Program-made: the position numbers and the translations under genes
NCBI GenBank assembly: GCA_022508485.1
Contig: JAFLVD010000007.1
Coordinates: 21,416-82,620, forward strand
DNA from: Clostridiales bacterium
Lineage (GTDB): Bacteria > Bacillota > Clostridia > Christensenellales > Pumilibacteraceae
DNA: 61,205 nucleotides
Reading direction: 5' to 3'
Shown here: piece by piece, positions 16,491 to 24,903 of the stretch
Layout of the letters: every line of letters begins with the position of its first letter
Numbering within the stretch: the stretch's first letter is position 1
Notes under the pieces: generated by a model
Seen by the model: only the letters and a program-made list of their open reading frames with translations
Databases searched by the model: none
Told to the model about the DNA's origin: nothing

Positions 16491-17375
16491 ATGGGTGCAT
16501 TGGTAGTAAACGAAGAGCTTTTGTCGCAAGTGGAACTTCTTCAAATGCTCGTAAAAAATAATGTTGCGGGGCTGTTCGGCGGAAACCACAGGTCTAAGAC
16601 CTACGGGTCCTCCTGCGAATTTGTCGACTACCGCGACTATATTCCGGGCGACGATATAACCAAGATCGACTGGAACGCCTTTGCACGCTTTGAAAAACTT
16701 TATCTTAAACTCTATCTCGACGAAAGGCAGCTTCACACCCGTATCTATGTAGACGCAAGTTATTCCATGACCTACGGCAAGGGTGGAAAGGACGCGCAGG
16801 CGATAAGGCTTGCCGCGGCGCTTGCGTATCTTTCGATAAGCGAGATGGATAAGGTGTCTATCTACACCATTCACGGAAACCGCGTCGAGGCCGTCATTGA
16901 AAACATACTCGGCAAGGAAACCTATTACAACAACATAGGCAAGCTTAACGACATCGTGTTTGACGGCGACTGCGCCATTTCCGAGGCGATACTGCCTTCT
17001 ACCGTAGGCTACGGCGACGGCATGTCAATTATCATATCCGACTTTTTAACAGACAACGACTACGAGGCCGCGATAGACCATCTCGCCGGTAAAAAGCGCG
17101 ATATACTTTGCGTTCAGGTTTTGGCGGAGGACGAGCTTAATCCTAACGCTCGCGGCAAAATGCACTTTTTCGACAGCGAGGATAATCAAAAGTTTTACCG
17201 CAGGAATATCAACAAAGAGATTATCCGAGCGTACAAGGAAGCGCTCGATTACATTACGGGCAGAGTGGAGTCTTGCAGCAGGTCCCGGGGCGGAGAATAT
17301 ATCCTCGTTTCCGCACAGGATTCAATCGGCGGCGTGTTCTACGATAAGCTTATGGGCTTGGGGGTGGTGAAATGA
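16491..17375 (+). CDS. DUF58-domain protein (module 1)
   Basis: The 294-residue protein has the DUF58 signature YRDYIPGDDITKIDWNAFA at about 47-65, followed by a VWA-like fold with IYVDASYSMTYG in place of a MIDAS-type motif. It lacks the N-terminal membrane helices found in many DUF58 proteins and in its counterpart at 50306, so it is probably cytoplasmic or peripheral. DUF58 proteins are regular partners of MoxR ATPases. The start at 16491 has no strong ribosome-binding site but lies five bases after the MoxR stop. Its end overlaps the start of the BatA-like gene (ATGA). Confidence 0.9.
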   Translation: MGALVVNEELLSQVELLQMLVKNNVAGLFGGNHRSKTYGSSCEFVDYRDYIPGDDITKIDWNAFARFEKLYLKLYLDERQLHTRIYVDASYSMTYGKGGKDAQAIRLAAALAYLSISEMDKVSIYTIHGNRVEAVIENILGKETYYNNIGKLNDIVFDGDCAISEAILPSTVGYGDGMSIIISDFLTDNDYEAAIDHLAGKKRDILCVQVLAEDELNPNARGKMHFFDSEDNQKFYRRNINKEIIRAYKEALDYITGRVESCSRSRGGEYILVSAQDSIGGVFYDKLMGLGVVK

Positions 17376-19237
17376 GATTTTTATATCCCCTCGGGTTTTT
17401 GGGGCTTATCGGTATCCCTGTTCTCGTCCTCGTATACATCATAAAAAACAGGTACACCGAAAAGATTATTTCCTCGACCTATATCTGGACGATGAGCGAG
17501 AGGTTTTTAAAACGCCGTGTGCCGATTAGCAAAATCGCCAACATTATAAGCTTGATTTTGCAGATCCTTGCCGTAATTTTTATTTCGTTTGCCATTACTC
17601 AGCCCGTTATAGTTATTCCGGGCGCGGCGCACTCGTACTGCTTTGTGATCGACGCGTCGGGAAGCATGAATATTACTCAAAACGGCAAAACGCGCTTCGA
17701 TATTGCCAAAGAGCGTATCGATGAAATGATAGACAAGTCCAAAAACGGAAGCGATTACACGCTTATCTGTATGGGCGGATCCGATCAGATGTACGAGAAT
17801 ATCCTCGACAAAAAGACGGCTAAGCAAAAATTAAGCGAGCTTAACGTCGGCTACGAATCGCCGGACGCCGCGCACGCGCTCGAAAAAGCGCAGGTTAAAT
17901 TCAACAAAAACCCGTCCATGCTGATTTATCTGTTTACCGACAAGGACTATACGCAGTCCGACAACGTAACAGTAGTAAACGTGGCGAAGGACGTAGACAA
18001 CTATGCTATTAAGGACGTTTCCTACGAGCATTCGGGAAGTAAGCTGAGGATTACCGGCACTGCGGTGTCGTACCTCGGCGAAAGCGACGTTACCGTCCAA
18101 TTGTACTTTGACGGCGAGAGCGAGAAGTACGACTCCAAAGAGGTCAAGGCGGACGGCGCCGGTGCCCAATTCGAGTTTGTATGCGACAAGGCGAGCTTCG
18201 GGTTCTTTACCGTTGCGCTCGAGGGTAAGGACGCGCTTGTGCTTGACGACGAGATTGTGGTTTACGACGTCGCGTATCAGAATATCTCGGATATTTTGCT
18301 TGTAAGCGACAGCCCGTTCTTTATGCGTGCCGCGCTCGCTTCCGTCGGCATAAACAAGGTCGACTTTAAAACGACGGACGAGTACGAGGGCAACACCGGC
18401 TACGGTCTTTATATCTTCGACACGTTCATGCCCGAAAAGCTGCCCGAGGACGGCGCCGTGTGGTTTATCGATCCCAAGAGTACGCTTGCCGGCACCAATT
18501 TCAGCTTTCAGGGCGAGGTTGCGCCGCGCACCGACGCCAACTACTCGACTTCCACCGAGAGCATGGTTATGACGCTTTTGGACGGCATTGTGGACGCGAC
18601 CGACAAGATTCACGCCTACAAGAGCTTTACCGTTAACAGATACGACAAGTGCCGATTAAACGGCAAGTTCTACGAGCTTGCGTACTGCGACGGCGACACT
18701 CCGATTTTGTTTGCCGGCACCAACGCCTACGGCAATAGGGAAGCGGTGTTCGCATTTGATATTCACAACGCGCAGCTTGCGCTTTTGGGCGATTTGCCGT
18801 TGCTCGTAAAAAACCTTATTAATTTTTCGTTCCCCACGACTATCATTGCCGAGACCAACTATTACTGCGGCGACACCGTTCTCATAAACGCATTTGCGGC
18901 CTGCACCGATATACGTATCGAGCTGCCGAGCGGCGCACGCGACGGAATTATACCGAGTGAAACGATTTGCGAGTACAAGCTCACCGAGGTGGGCGTTTAC
19001 AAAATCGTACTCGTTATGAAGGATAAATCCGAGCGCTCGATAAACGTGTTTGCCTCTCTTCCCGAGACCGAGCGTTCGCCCTTTACGATGGGTAGCGTAT
19101 TTTCCATTACCGGCACGCCCGAGACCGAGTTTACCGATGGGCTTGTGGACATTCTGCTCTATATCTTTATAATCCTCGCCGTTTTGGCGGTTGCGGATTA
19201 CGGACTGTACTGCTATGAACAATATCAGCTTAGATAA
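17372..19237 (+). CDS. BatA-type membrane VWA protein (module 1)
   Basis: The 621-residue protein begins with the BatA/aerotolerance N-terminal layout: helices at about 6-24 and 55-77. A von Willebrand A domain follows with an intact metal-ion motif, DASGSMN, at 94-100. A long beta-rich region and a C-terminal membrane helix at about 590-610 complete it. In known Bat operons such proteins sit in the membrane with the VWA domain outside and work with MoxR and DUF58 proteins. Start and stop overlap both neighbours. The helix pattern and the MIDAS are visible; the partnership is from family knowledge. Confidence 0.85.
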   Translation: MRFLYPLGFLGLIGIPVLVLVYIIKNRYTEKIISSTYIWTMSERFLKRRVPISKIANIISLILQILAVIFISFAITQPVIVIPGAAHSYCFVIDASGSMNITQNGKTRFDIAKERIDEMIDKSKNGSDYTLICMGGSDQMYENILDKKTAKQKLSELNVGYESPDAAHALEKAQVKFNKNPSMLIYLFTDKDYTQSDNVTVVNVAKDVDNYAIKDVSYEHSGSKLRITGTAVSYLGESDVTVQLYFDGESEKYDSKEVKADGAGAQFEFVCDKASFGFFTVALEGKDALVLDDEIVVYDVAYQNISDILLVSDSPFFMRAALASVGINKVDFKTTDEYEGNTGYGLYIFDTFMPEKLPEDGAVWFIDPKSTLAGTNFSFQGEVAPRTDANYSTSTESMVMTLLDGIVDATDKIHAYKSFTVNRYDKCRLNGKFYELAYCDGDTPILFAGTNAYGNREAVFAFDIHNAQLALLGDLPLLVKNLINFSFPTTIIAETNYYCGDTVLINAFAACTDIRIELPSGARDGIIPSETICEYKLTEVGVYKIVLVMKDKSERSINVFASLPETERSPFTMGSVFSITGTPETEFTDGLVDILLYIFIILAVLAVADYGLYCYEQYQLR

Positions 19238-22007
19238 TCCATATCTCTTACTGATCGCACTGCCTTTAATCGTACTTTTTACGATTCCGTTTGCGATTGC
19301 AGTCAGAAAGTCGAACAGGAACTGGCATAACGTCGTTTCCCAGATTTTGCATGTCCTAATGGCAATTATTATCGGCTTTGCGGCGGCAAGGCCGAGCTAT
19401 ACCACCGTTCTTACCGAAACGGATATTTACGTAGTGGCGGACGTTTCCTATTCCGCAAAAAGAAATCTCGACACAATAGACAGCTATATTAAAAATCTTA
19501 CCTTGCCGTCAAATGCCAAGCTCGGGCTTGTTTGCTTCGGCAAGGATTACGAGCTTGTCAGCGAGCTTGGCAATCCCAAAAAGGTCGCGAGCGTAAAAAA
19601 GGCGACGGTTGACGACACCGAAACGAATATCGCCGAGGCGCTTACCTATACCGGCACGCTTTTCGGCGCGGAATCGGAAAAGAGTATTAAGCGCATCGTA
19701 CTTATAACCGACGGCAAACAGTCCGACCGTAGCGACAACACCGCACTCCGCCGCGCCGTGGACGAGCTTATCGACGTTCGCGGAATCAAGGTGGACGCCA
19801 TCTTCCTCGACGACAACCCCAGTCTCGACAGCAAGGAAGTGCAAATTACGGGCGTAAGGTACACCCAAACAGCCTACCTCGACAGCGTTCAAGAGGCGGT
19901 AATCGAAATTGACTCGAGCTACGACACAGCCGCGGTTATCTCCGTAAAACGCGGCGATGAGGTTTTACCTCAGTTAAACGCAGACCTTACCGTCGGCCGC
20001 AACAACGTAGGCTTTGCGCTCGACACGTCCGTGCCGGGCGCGTACGACTACGAGGTTACGGTATTCGCCGAGCGCGACATTAACCAAAACAACAACACAT
20101 ACTCGTTTACGCAGACCGTTTCGGACGAGATGAACGTGCTCGTTCTTACTCACAGCTTCGACGACGTTATGGCGGCGGTAAACCGCTACGGCGATAAGGG
20201 TAGGGTGGACATCTACGAAAACGACACAAGCTATCTCACGTCGTTAAAGGAACTGTACGTAGGCTTTCAGTCGAGCAAGACTAATATTACATTCCACCTC
20301 GACAACGACGACGTTCCGTACACCGTGGAAGAGCTTTGCAAGTACGATCAAATCGTGCTTGCGGACGTCGACCTTAATAAGCTTAAAAACGGCTCGTCGT
20401 TTGTCAGCAGTCTCGACGCGGCGGTCGCGGTGCTTGGCAAGAGCCTCGTAACGTACGGCAACCTGCATATCCAAAACGCCGAGGACGTCGGTATAGCCGC
20501 GCTCGGCGACATGCTACCCGTCAACTTCGGCAACACCGATTCCAAGCTGTATACCATTATTATGGACACGTCGAGAAGCATGAATCAGCTCGACCACCTT
20601 AACATAACCAAACAGCTCGTAAAGCGGCTTGTTAACACTCTTCCCGACGACACGTACGTTACGCTTATCACATTTAACAGCGACGCGGAGGTTATTCAGG
20701 CGGTAACGCCGCTCACCGAGCGCGAGGAAATACTAAGCAAAATCGAAAACTTCGAGGTTGTTCAGGGCACGGTACTGGGTTCCGGACTTAAAAGAACGGC
20801 CGAATATATCACCCCGCTTGAGTTCGACGAAAAACAAGTGCTTCTTATAACCGACGGACTGTCGTACTCGGTTAACGTAGAGGACAATCCTGTAACCGTC
20901 GCGCAGCAAATGTATGCGTCCGGCATAATAACTTCGGTATTCGACGTGGGTAGACCGGGCGACGAGCCGGACGGATCCAACCGTTACAACGAGGGCTACG
21001 CCGCGGCTTTCCGCTTGCTTACAGAGGTTGCCGAAGCCGGCAGGGGCAGTCATTATTATTCGAGAAACCTCGAAAACCTCGACGACGTTACGTTCGGCGA
21101 GCTGTCCGACGACCTTACCCTTACCGTAGTAGAGCGCGATACCACGGTCAGCGTTCAGCGCTTACAGCAAAACGACCCCGTTCTCGACGGGCTTAGCGAA
21201 GAGGATAAGCTTTCTATCCCCAACGTTAAAGGTTATATGTACTGCGGAAGCAAGTCGAGCGCCACAACAGTGCTTACCGTAAACCACAAACGCACCGATA
21301 GTAGCGAGTTTACGACCGAAAAGCCGCTTTACGCATATCAAAACTACGGCAACGGCAAGGTGTCCACATTTACAAGCTCGCTCGGCGGCGACTGGGTAAG
21401 CGACTGGAACAGCGGTATCGGTCTGTCCCTTCTCGAAAACGTGTTCGAGCTTAATATCCCGAGCGAGAGAATAGACACGCCGTACGTCGTCAACGTTATA
21501 AGAGAGGGTAAGGCTACGCGCGTGGAGGTTACGCCCACTGAGCCTCAGCCCGGCTCGATTGCGACGATATCCGTAACAAAGCCGAACGGCGAGACGGAAA
21601 GCAAAGAGATGGGCTTTACCGGCAGTACGTACTACTATGAATTCCAAACCGCGGACGTAGGCAAGTACGACGTCGGTATAAAATACACTTTCCGGGAAGA
21701 CTATATTACCAACAGGGCGGTTTACGTCTGCTACCTCGACGAATACGACGCGTTCGACGTGTTCGAGCCGTCGCCGCTCGATAGGGCGATAAGCAACCGT
21801 CGCGGCGGCGGTACAGTCAGCAGGAACGGTAAACTGAATCTCGAAAGCGACAGAAACGAAGTCGATAAATACGTGCAGGATTTAACCGTTCCGCTACTCA
21901 TTGTCGCGGTTGCAATGTTCGTCGTAGATATTATAATTCGTAAGCTTAAGTGGGACGATATTAAGAGCTTCTTCGGCTTCGGAAAGAAAAAGGAGGTTAA
22001 AAAATGA
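19215..22007 (+). CDS. Membrane protein with two VWA domains and an amidotransferase-like insert (module 1)
   Basis: The ATG at 19215, inside the end of the previous gene, is preferred over a TTG at 19191. The 930-residue protein has a BatA-like N-terminus with helices at about 8-28 and 43-58. A first VWA domain has DVSYSAK at 76-82 (DxSxS kept). A beta-rich region and a segment resembling a glutamine amidotransferase fold (about 300-435) follow, then a second VWA domain with DTSRSMN at 451-457, a second beta region and a C-terminal helix at about 893-915. Proteins with this VWA/amidotransferase-like mixture are known beside MoxR genes. The next gene overlaps by four bases. Confidence 0.8.
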   Translation: MNNISLDNPYLLLIALPLIVLFTIPFAIAVRKSNRNWHNVVSQILHVLMAIIIGFAAARPSYTTVLTETDIYVVADVSYSAKRNLDTIDSYIKNLTLPSNAKLGLVCFGKDYELVSELGNPKKVASVKKATVDDTETNIAEALTYTGTLFGAESEKSIKRIVLITDGKQSDRSDNTALRRAVDELIDVRGIKVDAIFLDDNPSLDSKEVQITGVRYTQTAYLDSVQEAVIEIDSSYDTAAVISVKRGDEVLPQLNADLTVGRNNVGFALDTSVPGAYDYEVTVFAERDINQNNNTYSFTQTVSDEMNVLVLTHSFDDVMAAVNRYGDKGRVDIYENDTSYLTSLKELYVGFQSSKTNITFHLDNDDVPYTVEELCKYDQIVLADVDLNKLKNGSSFVSSLDAAVAVLGKSLVTYGNLHIQNAEDVGIAALGDMLPVNFGNTDSKLYTIIMDTSRSMNQLDHLNITKQLVKRLVNTLPDDTYVTLITFNSDAEVIQAVTPLTEREEILSKIENFEVVQGTVLGSGLKRTAEYITPLEFDEKQVLLITDGLSYSVNVEDNPVTVAQQMYASGIITSVFDVGRPGDEPDGSNRYNEGYAAAFRLLTEVAEAGRGSHYYSRNLENLDDVTFGELSDDLTLTVVERDTTVSVQRLQQNDPVLDGLSEEDKLSIPNVKGYMYCGSKSSATTVLTVNHKRTDSSEFTTEKPLYAYQNYGNGKVSTFTSSLGGDWVSDWNSGIGLSLLENVFELNIPSERIDTPYVVNVIREGKATRVEVTPTEPQPGSIATISVTKPNGETESKEMGFTGSTYYYEFQTADVGKYDVGIKYTFREDYITNRAVYVCYLDEYDAFDVFEPSPLDRAISNRRGGGTVSRNGKLNLESDRNEVDKYVQDLTVPLLIVAVAMFVVDIIIRKLKWDDIKSFFGFGKKKEVKK

Positions 22008-23455
22008 TTAAAAGAATATTGATAGTCATTTTAACTCTTTTGCTTGCCATCACGTTTGCCGGCTGCGGTACGTTTGTCTCGTCGGGCGGAACGGGTAGAC
22101 CGGTAACCGACACGTCGGGAAGCGGAAGCGGCGGCGGAGGCGGCGGAAGCGGCGGCGGAGGCGGCGGCGGAGGCGGAAACCCCGGGGAGGGGCCGGGCGA
22201 CGAGCCGGAAGTCGAGGCGCGCATATTTACGGTAACACTTATCAACGCGCCGAGTAAGCTGCCGGAAGGCATGCAGGCTATTTGGACCAAAAACAAAGAG
22301 GTTCACTACGCCGAATTTGTGGACGGCGTGGCGAAGATCGAGGGGCTGGACGGCGAATATCACGTTACGCTCTCCGCGCTTCCAAACGGATATACCTACG
22401 ACTGCAACGGCTACAACGTGGACAACTTCGACAGAGATATAGAGATTGAGCTCCTCGAGCTGATAAATTTAAGGGATTATTTCACCCTCGCGCCCAACGG
22501 CGAATCAAACGTTAACTGGTACAGAATAACCAAATACGGCACGTACCGCGCCACATTAAAAAACAAGAACGACACAATGGGCTTTTCGTTTAAGCCTACC
22601 CAAAACGGCAGCTTTTCCATAACATCCTGGTGCGACGTAACTGCAAACGAAATTAACCCCAAGCTCAGGCGGTACAACGGTACCGAGGTGTACTGCAACT
22701 TCGCCGGAGAAACCAACGACGGCGGTTCAACCGGCACGTTTACCAAAAACTTCAGGTATGAGTCCGACTTCGGCGACGAAAACGTCGGCGCCGTGCTAAT
22801 GTTTCTTGTAAAGGCGGACGTAAACGGCATTCAGTACCCCGTTACAGTCGATTTTACCTTAAAGCGCGAAGCGGACTACGTTTCACCCGACATTTCGGGC
22901 GAACCCACGTACTCCACCGGCCCGTATTTTAAGGGCAACGAGTCGGGCGCGTGGCGTTATATCTACGAGGACAATATAAGCGTCGCAAACGGAAAAACAT
23001 ACCACATTCAGGACGAGACGAAAGTCGTATTTAACAATAATGACGGGTTCTATCACGTAGGCACCGTAGACGGACCGCTTCTGTACGCAAGGCTCACAAA
23101 GGATTGTCAGGTTTTCGTAACCGCAACCATACCCGGCGGGGCGTGGGTAAACAAAGGCTTTTTCTGGAACGAGCTTGACGATGGAATGGTTAACCTTGCC
23201 GTAGACGGCTTAAACTACAGCTATATGATAAACAAAGGCTACGCGTCTTACTGTGACAGCAACGGTGCGCACCCTGTTAACAAGCAGATTAAAACGTTCC
23301 TTCAAGGCTATGCTTCGAGGGAAGGCTATTTCAGAGACGGCGAGGGCTGGGCAGAGGAAGCCTCGCAGAATGCAAACGAATTTAACAACTCGGGGTTGAA
23401 TCTCCAATCGGACGAGGACAGCATGTGGCTCTTCGCCTGCGGATACTATAAATAA
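22004..23455 (+). CDS. Lipoprotein with poly-glycine linker (module 1)
   Basis: The start overlaps the previous stop (ATGA). The 483-residue product has a lipoprotein signal peptide (lipobox FAGC, Cys21), then a Gly/Ser spacer at about 40-65 with two long glycine runs, and a mature domain of about 410 residues that is beta-rich with many aromatic and Asn residues. I do not recognise the domain. As the last gene of the module, followed by a strong terminator, it is likely to be an outer-face component or a client of the MoxR/VWA machinery. Confidence 0.75.
   Translation: MIKRILIVILTLLLAITFAGCGTFVSSGGTGRPVTDTSGSGSGGGGGGSGGGGGGGGGNPGEGPGDEPEVEARIFTVTLINAPSKLPEGMQAIWTKNKEVHYAEFVDGVAKIEGLDGEYHVTLSALPNGYTYDCNGYNVDNFDRDIEIELLELINLRDYFTLAPNGESNVNWYRITKYGTYRATLKNKNDTMGFSFKPTQNGSFSITSWCDVTANEINPKLRRYNGTEVYCNFAGETNDGGSTGTFTKNFRYESDFGDENVGAVLMFLVKADVNGIQYPVTVDFTLKREADYVSPDISGEPTYSTGPYFKGNESGAWRYIYEDNISVANGKTYHIQDETKVVFNNNDGFYHVGTVDGPLLYARLTKDCQVFVTATIPGGAWVNKGFFWNELDDGMVNLAVDGLNYSYMINKGYASYCDSNGAHPVNKQIKTFLQGYASREGYFRDGEGWAEEASQNANEFNNSGLNLQSDEDSMWLFACGYYK
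22117..22182 (+). repeat. GGC/GGA triplet tract
   Basis: An almost pure run of GGC, GGA and AGC codons encodes the Gly/Ser linker of the lipoprotein at 22004. Slippage in whole triplets would alter linker length without shifting frame. Confidence 0.8.
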
Positions 23456-23478
23456 CCGTTCAAACAGTACCAAAAAAC

Positions 23479-23505
23479 TCGACCGCTTTCCGCGGTCGAT
23501 TTTTT
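23479..23505 (+). terminator. Rho-independent terminator of MoxR module 1
   Basis: An eight-pair perfect stem (TCGACCGC with GCGGTCGA) with a five-base loop is followed by TTTTTT. Confidence 0.9.
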
Positions 23506-23555
23506 GTATGTAAAAAAGCAATTTTTAAAAAAATAAAAGTTTTTTCGGAAAGGTA

Positions 23556-23584
23556 TTGACAAAGCGGCTTTTATGTGTTATATT
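23556..23584 (+). promoter_or_regulatory. Promoter of the lacI-type regulator
   Basis: The -35 box TTGACA (23556-23561) and the -10 box TATATT (23579-23584) are separated by 17 bases. Transcription should begin near 23591, just upstream of two operator-like palindromes, an arrangement that fits repression of the regulator's own gene. Confidence 0.8.
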
Positions 23585-23597
23585 TGTCGTAGATATA

Positions 23598-23611
23598 TGT
23601 TAACGTTCACT
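23598..23611. promoter_or_regulatory. LacI-type operator O1
   Basis: TGTTAACGTTCACT is an imperfect copy of the palindrome seen at 23648 and 24725. It lies immediately downstream of the predicted transcription start, and its centre is exactly 50 bp from that of O2. Confidence 0.7.
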
Positions 23612-23647
23612 TATCGGGGAAATGTGAACTTGATTAAAGATTAAGTG

Positions 23648-23661
23648 TGTTAACGTTAACA
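23648..23661. promoter_or_regulatory. LacI-type operator O2
   Basis: TGTTAACGTTAACA is a perfect 14-bp palindrome with the central CG typical of LacI-family operators. It lies in the leader, 32 bases before the regulator's start codon. Confidence 0.8.
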
Positions 23662-23693
23662 TATTTTCGGATATAACGGCAGATAGGGGGAAC

Positions 23694-24662
23694 ATGAAGA
23701 GCAAGAGGGTAACAATAAAAGACGTTGCGTCCGAAATCGGGGTTACTCCGCAGACGGTATCGCGCGTATTCCGCGGCAACGGTTATGTGTCGGCGGACAC
23801 TCGGCTTAGGGTACTCGACGCGGCGGAGAGGCTTCGCTACGTGCCCAACAGCGCCGCAATACGCCTGCGCACCGGCGGAACCAAAAGCGTTGCCGTCGTG
23901 TTCGACTCGCTCATTAACGTTTACTTTGCCGTTATGGTCGACTATCTGCAAAAAGAGCTTCAAGCCAACGGATACGAGATTGTTACGATCTTTCTTCATT
24001 CGCACACGATTACGGAAGCCGTTTACCGCGAGGCGATTTCGGGCGGCGCGTCGGCTATAATCAGCTTTTTGGAGCCTGACGACGCGCTCGACGGCGTCGT
24101 TAAGTCGTTCGGCGTTCCGCTCATGATACTGGGCAGGCGCAGCGAGATAGACGTTATCGACTACATGACGACGGACGACCATACGGGCGGCGCGCTCGCC
24201 GCGCAAAGGCTGATAGACAGCGGCTGCAAGAGTTTTGCGTATCTGTCCGTATCGTTCGGCATAACGTGCGTTCAGGACAGGTACAACGGTTTTGTGTCGG
24301 TGCTTAATAAGTACGGATACGAAGCGTACACGCTCGACAGCACTTACGGCGTTTACAAGGCGATATCCGAGTTTAAAGAGAAAAACGGCTCGCTTCCCGA
24401 CGGAATATTCTGTTTCAGCGACATGCTCGCGTATGACACGGTTAAGTGCGTAAGAAGCATGGGCGAGAGCGTAAAGGTAGTAGGCTACGACAACATTCAA
24501 GCGGACATTTCCATGCCCATAGACCTTACCACGGTGGGCGCGGACAAACCGCAGTTTGTACAAACGGTTGTAAAATTGCTTCTCGATAAAATCGAGGGCA
24601 GGACGAACGACAGAATCGCGAACTGCTTCGCGGTAACACTCCACGGCGGCGAAACGGCATAA
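23694..24662 (+). CDS. LacI-family transcriptional regulator of the polysaccharide locus
   Basis: The 322-residue protein has the LacI helix-turn-helix at 6-30 (VTIKDVASEIGVTPQTVSRV), a hinge region at about 50-60 (NSAAIRLRTG) and a periplasmic-binding-protein-like sugar-binding domain to the end. The ATG at 23694 follows a GGGGGAA site. Such regulators bind palindromes in the absence of sugar and leave them when the inducing sugar binds. The palindromes before its own gene and before the next gene share the core GTTAACGTTAAC, which supports both autoregulation and control of the downstream nine-gene operon. The inducer is not readable from the sequence; the GH36 and GH43 genes suggest a galactose- or arabinose-containing oligosaccharide. 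Confidence 0.93.
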   Translation: MKSKRVTIKDVASEIGVTPQTVSRVFRGNGYVSADTRLRVLDAAERLRYVPNSAAIRLRTGGTKSVAVVFDSLINVYFAVMVDYLQKELQANGYEIVTIFLHSHTITEAVYREAISGGASAIISFLEPDDALDGVVKSFGVPLMILGRRSEIDVIDYMTTDDHTGGALAAQRLIDSGCKSFAYLSVSFGITCVQDRYNGFVSVLNKYGYEAYTLDSTYGVYKAISEFKEKNGSLPDGIFCFSDMLAYDTVKCVRSMGESVKVVGYDNIQADISMPIDLTTVGADKPQFVQTVVKLLLDKIEGRTNDRIANCFAVTLHGGETA

Positions 24663-24724
24663 CCTCTTTTCCGCACCGTTAAACGGGGAAAACCAAACGA
24701 CGAAACAAGTAAACGACGAAAACG

Positions 24725-24752
24725 GTAAATGTGTTAACGTTAACACATTTAC
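24725..24752. promoter_or_regulatory. LacI-type operator O3, a 28-bp perfect palindrome
   Basis: All 14 base pairs on each side of the central CG (24738/24739) match. The core is the same GTTAACGTTAAC as in O2, with perfectly paired flanks (GTAAAT and ATTTAC outermost). It lies between the regulator and the first structural gene. I see no canonical promoter next to it; a weak TTAACA (24740) with TTAAAA (24763) at a 17-bp spacing would place the operator over the -35 region. Confidence 0.85.
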
Positions 24753-24903
24753 TTTCGGCATTTTAAAAACAAAAACGAGGTAGGCATTTATTGTTAAGCC
24801 GCGACCGAAAAGCCGAGTGGGGTATAAAACAAAACGTCAAATACAGTTTGCCGGACTGAGTAAAACGGCGACGATATTGTAATTTATTTTTCCGGAGGGA
24901 ATG

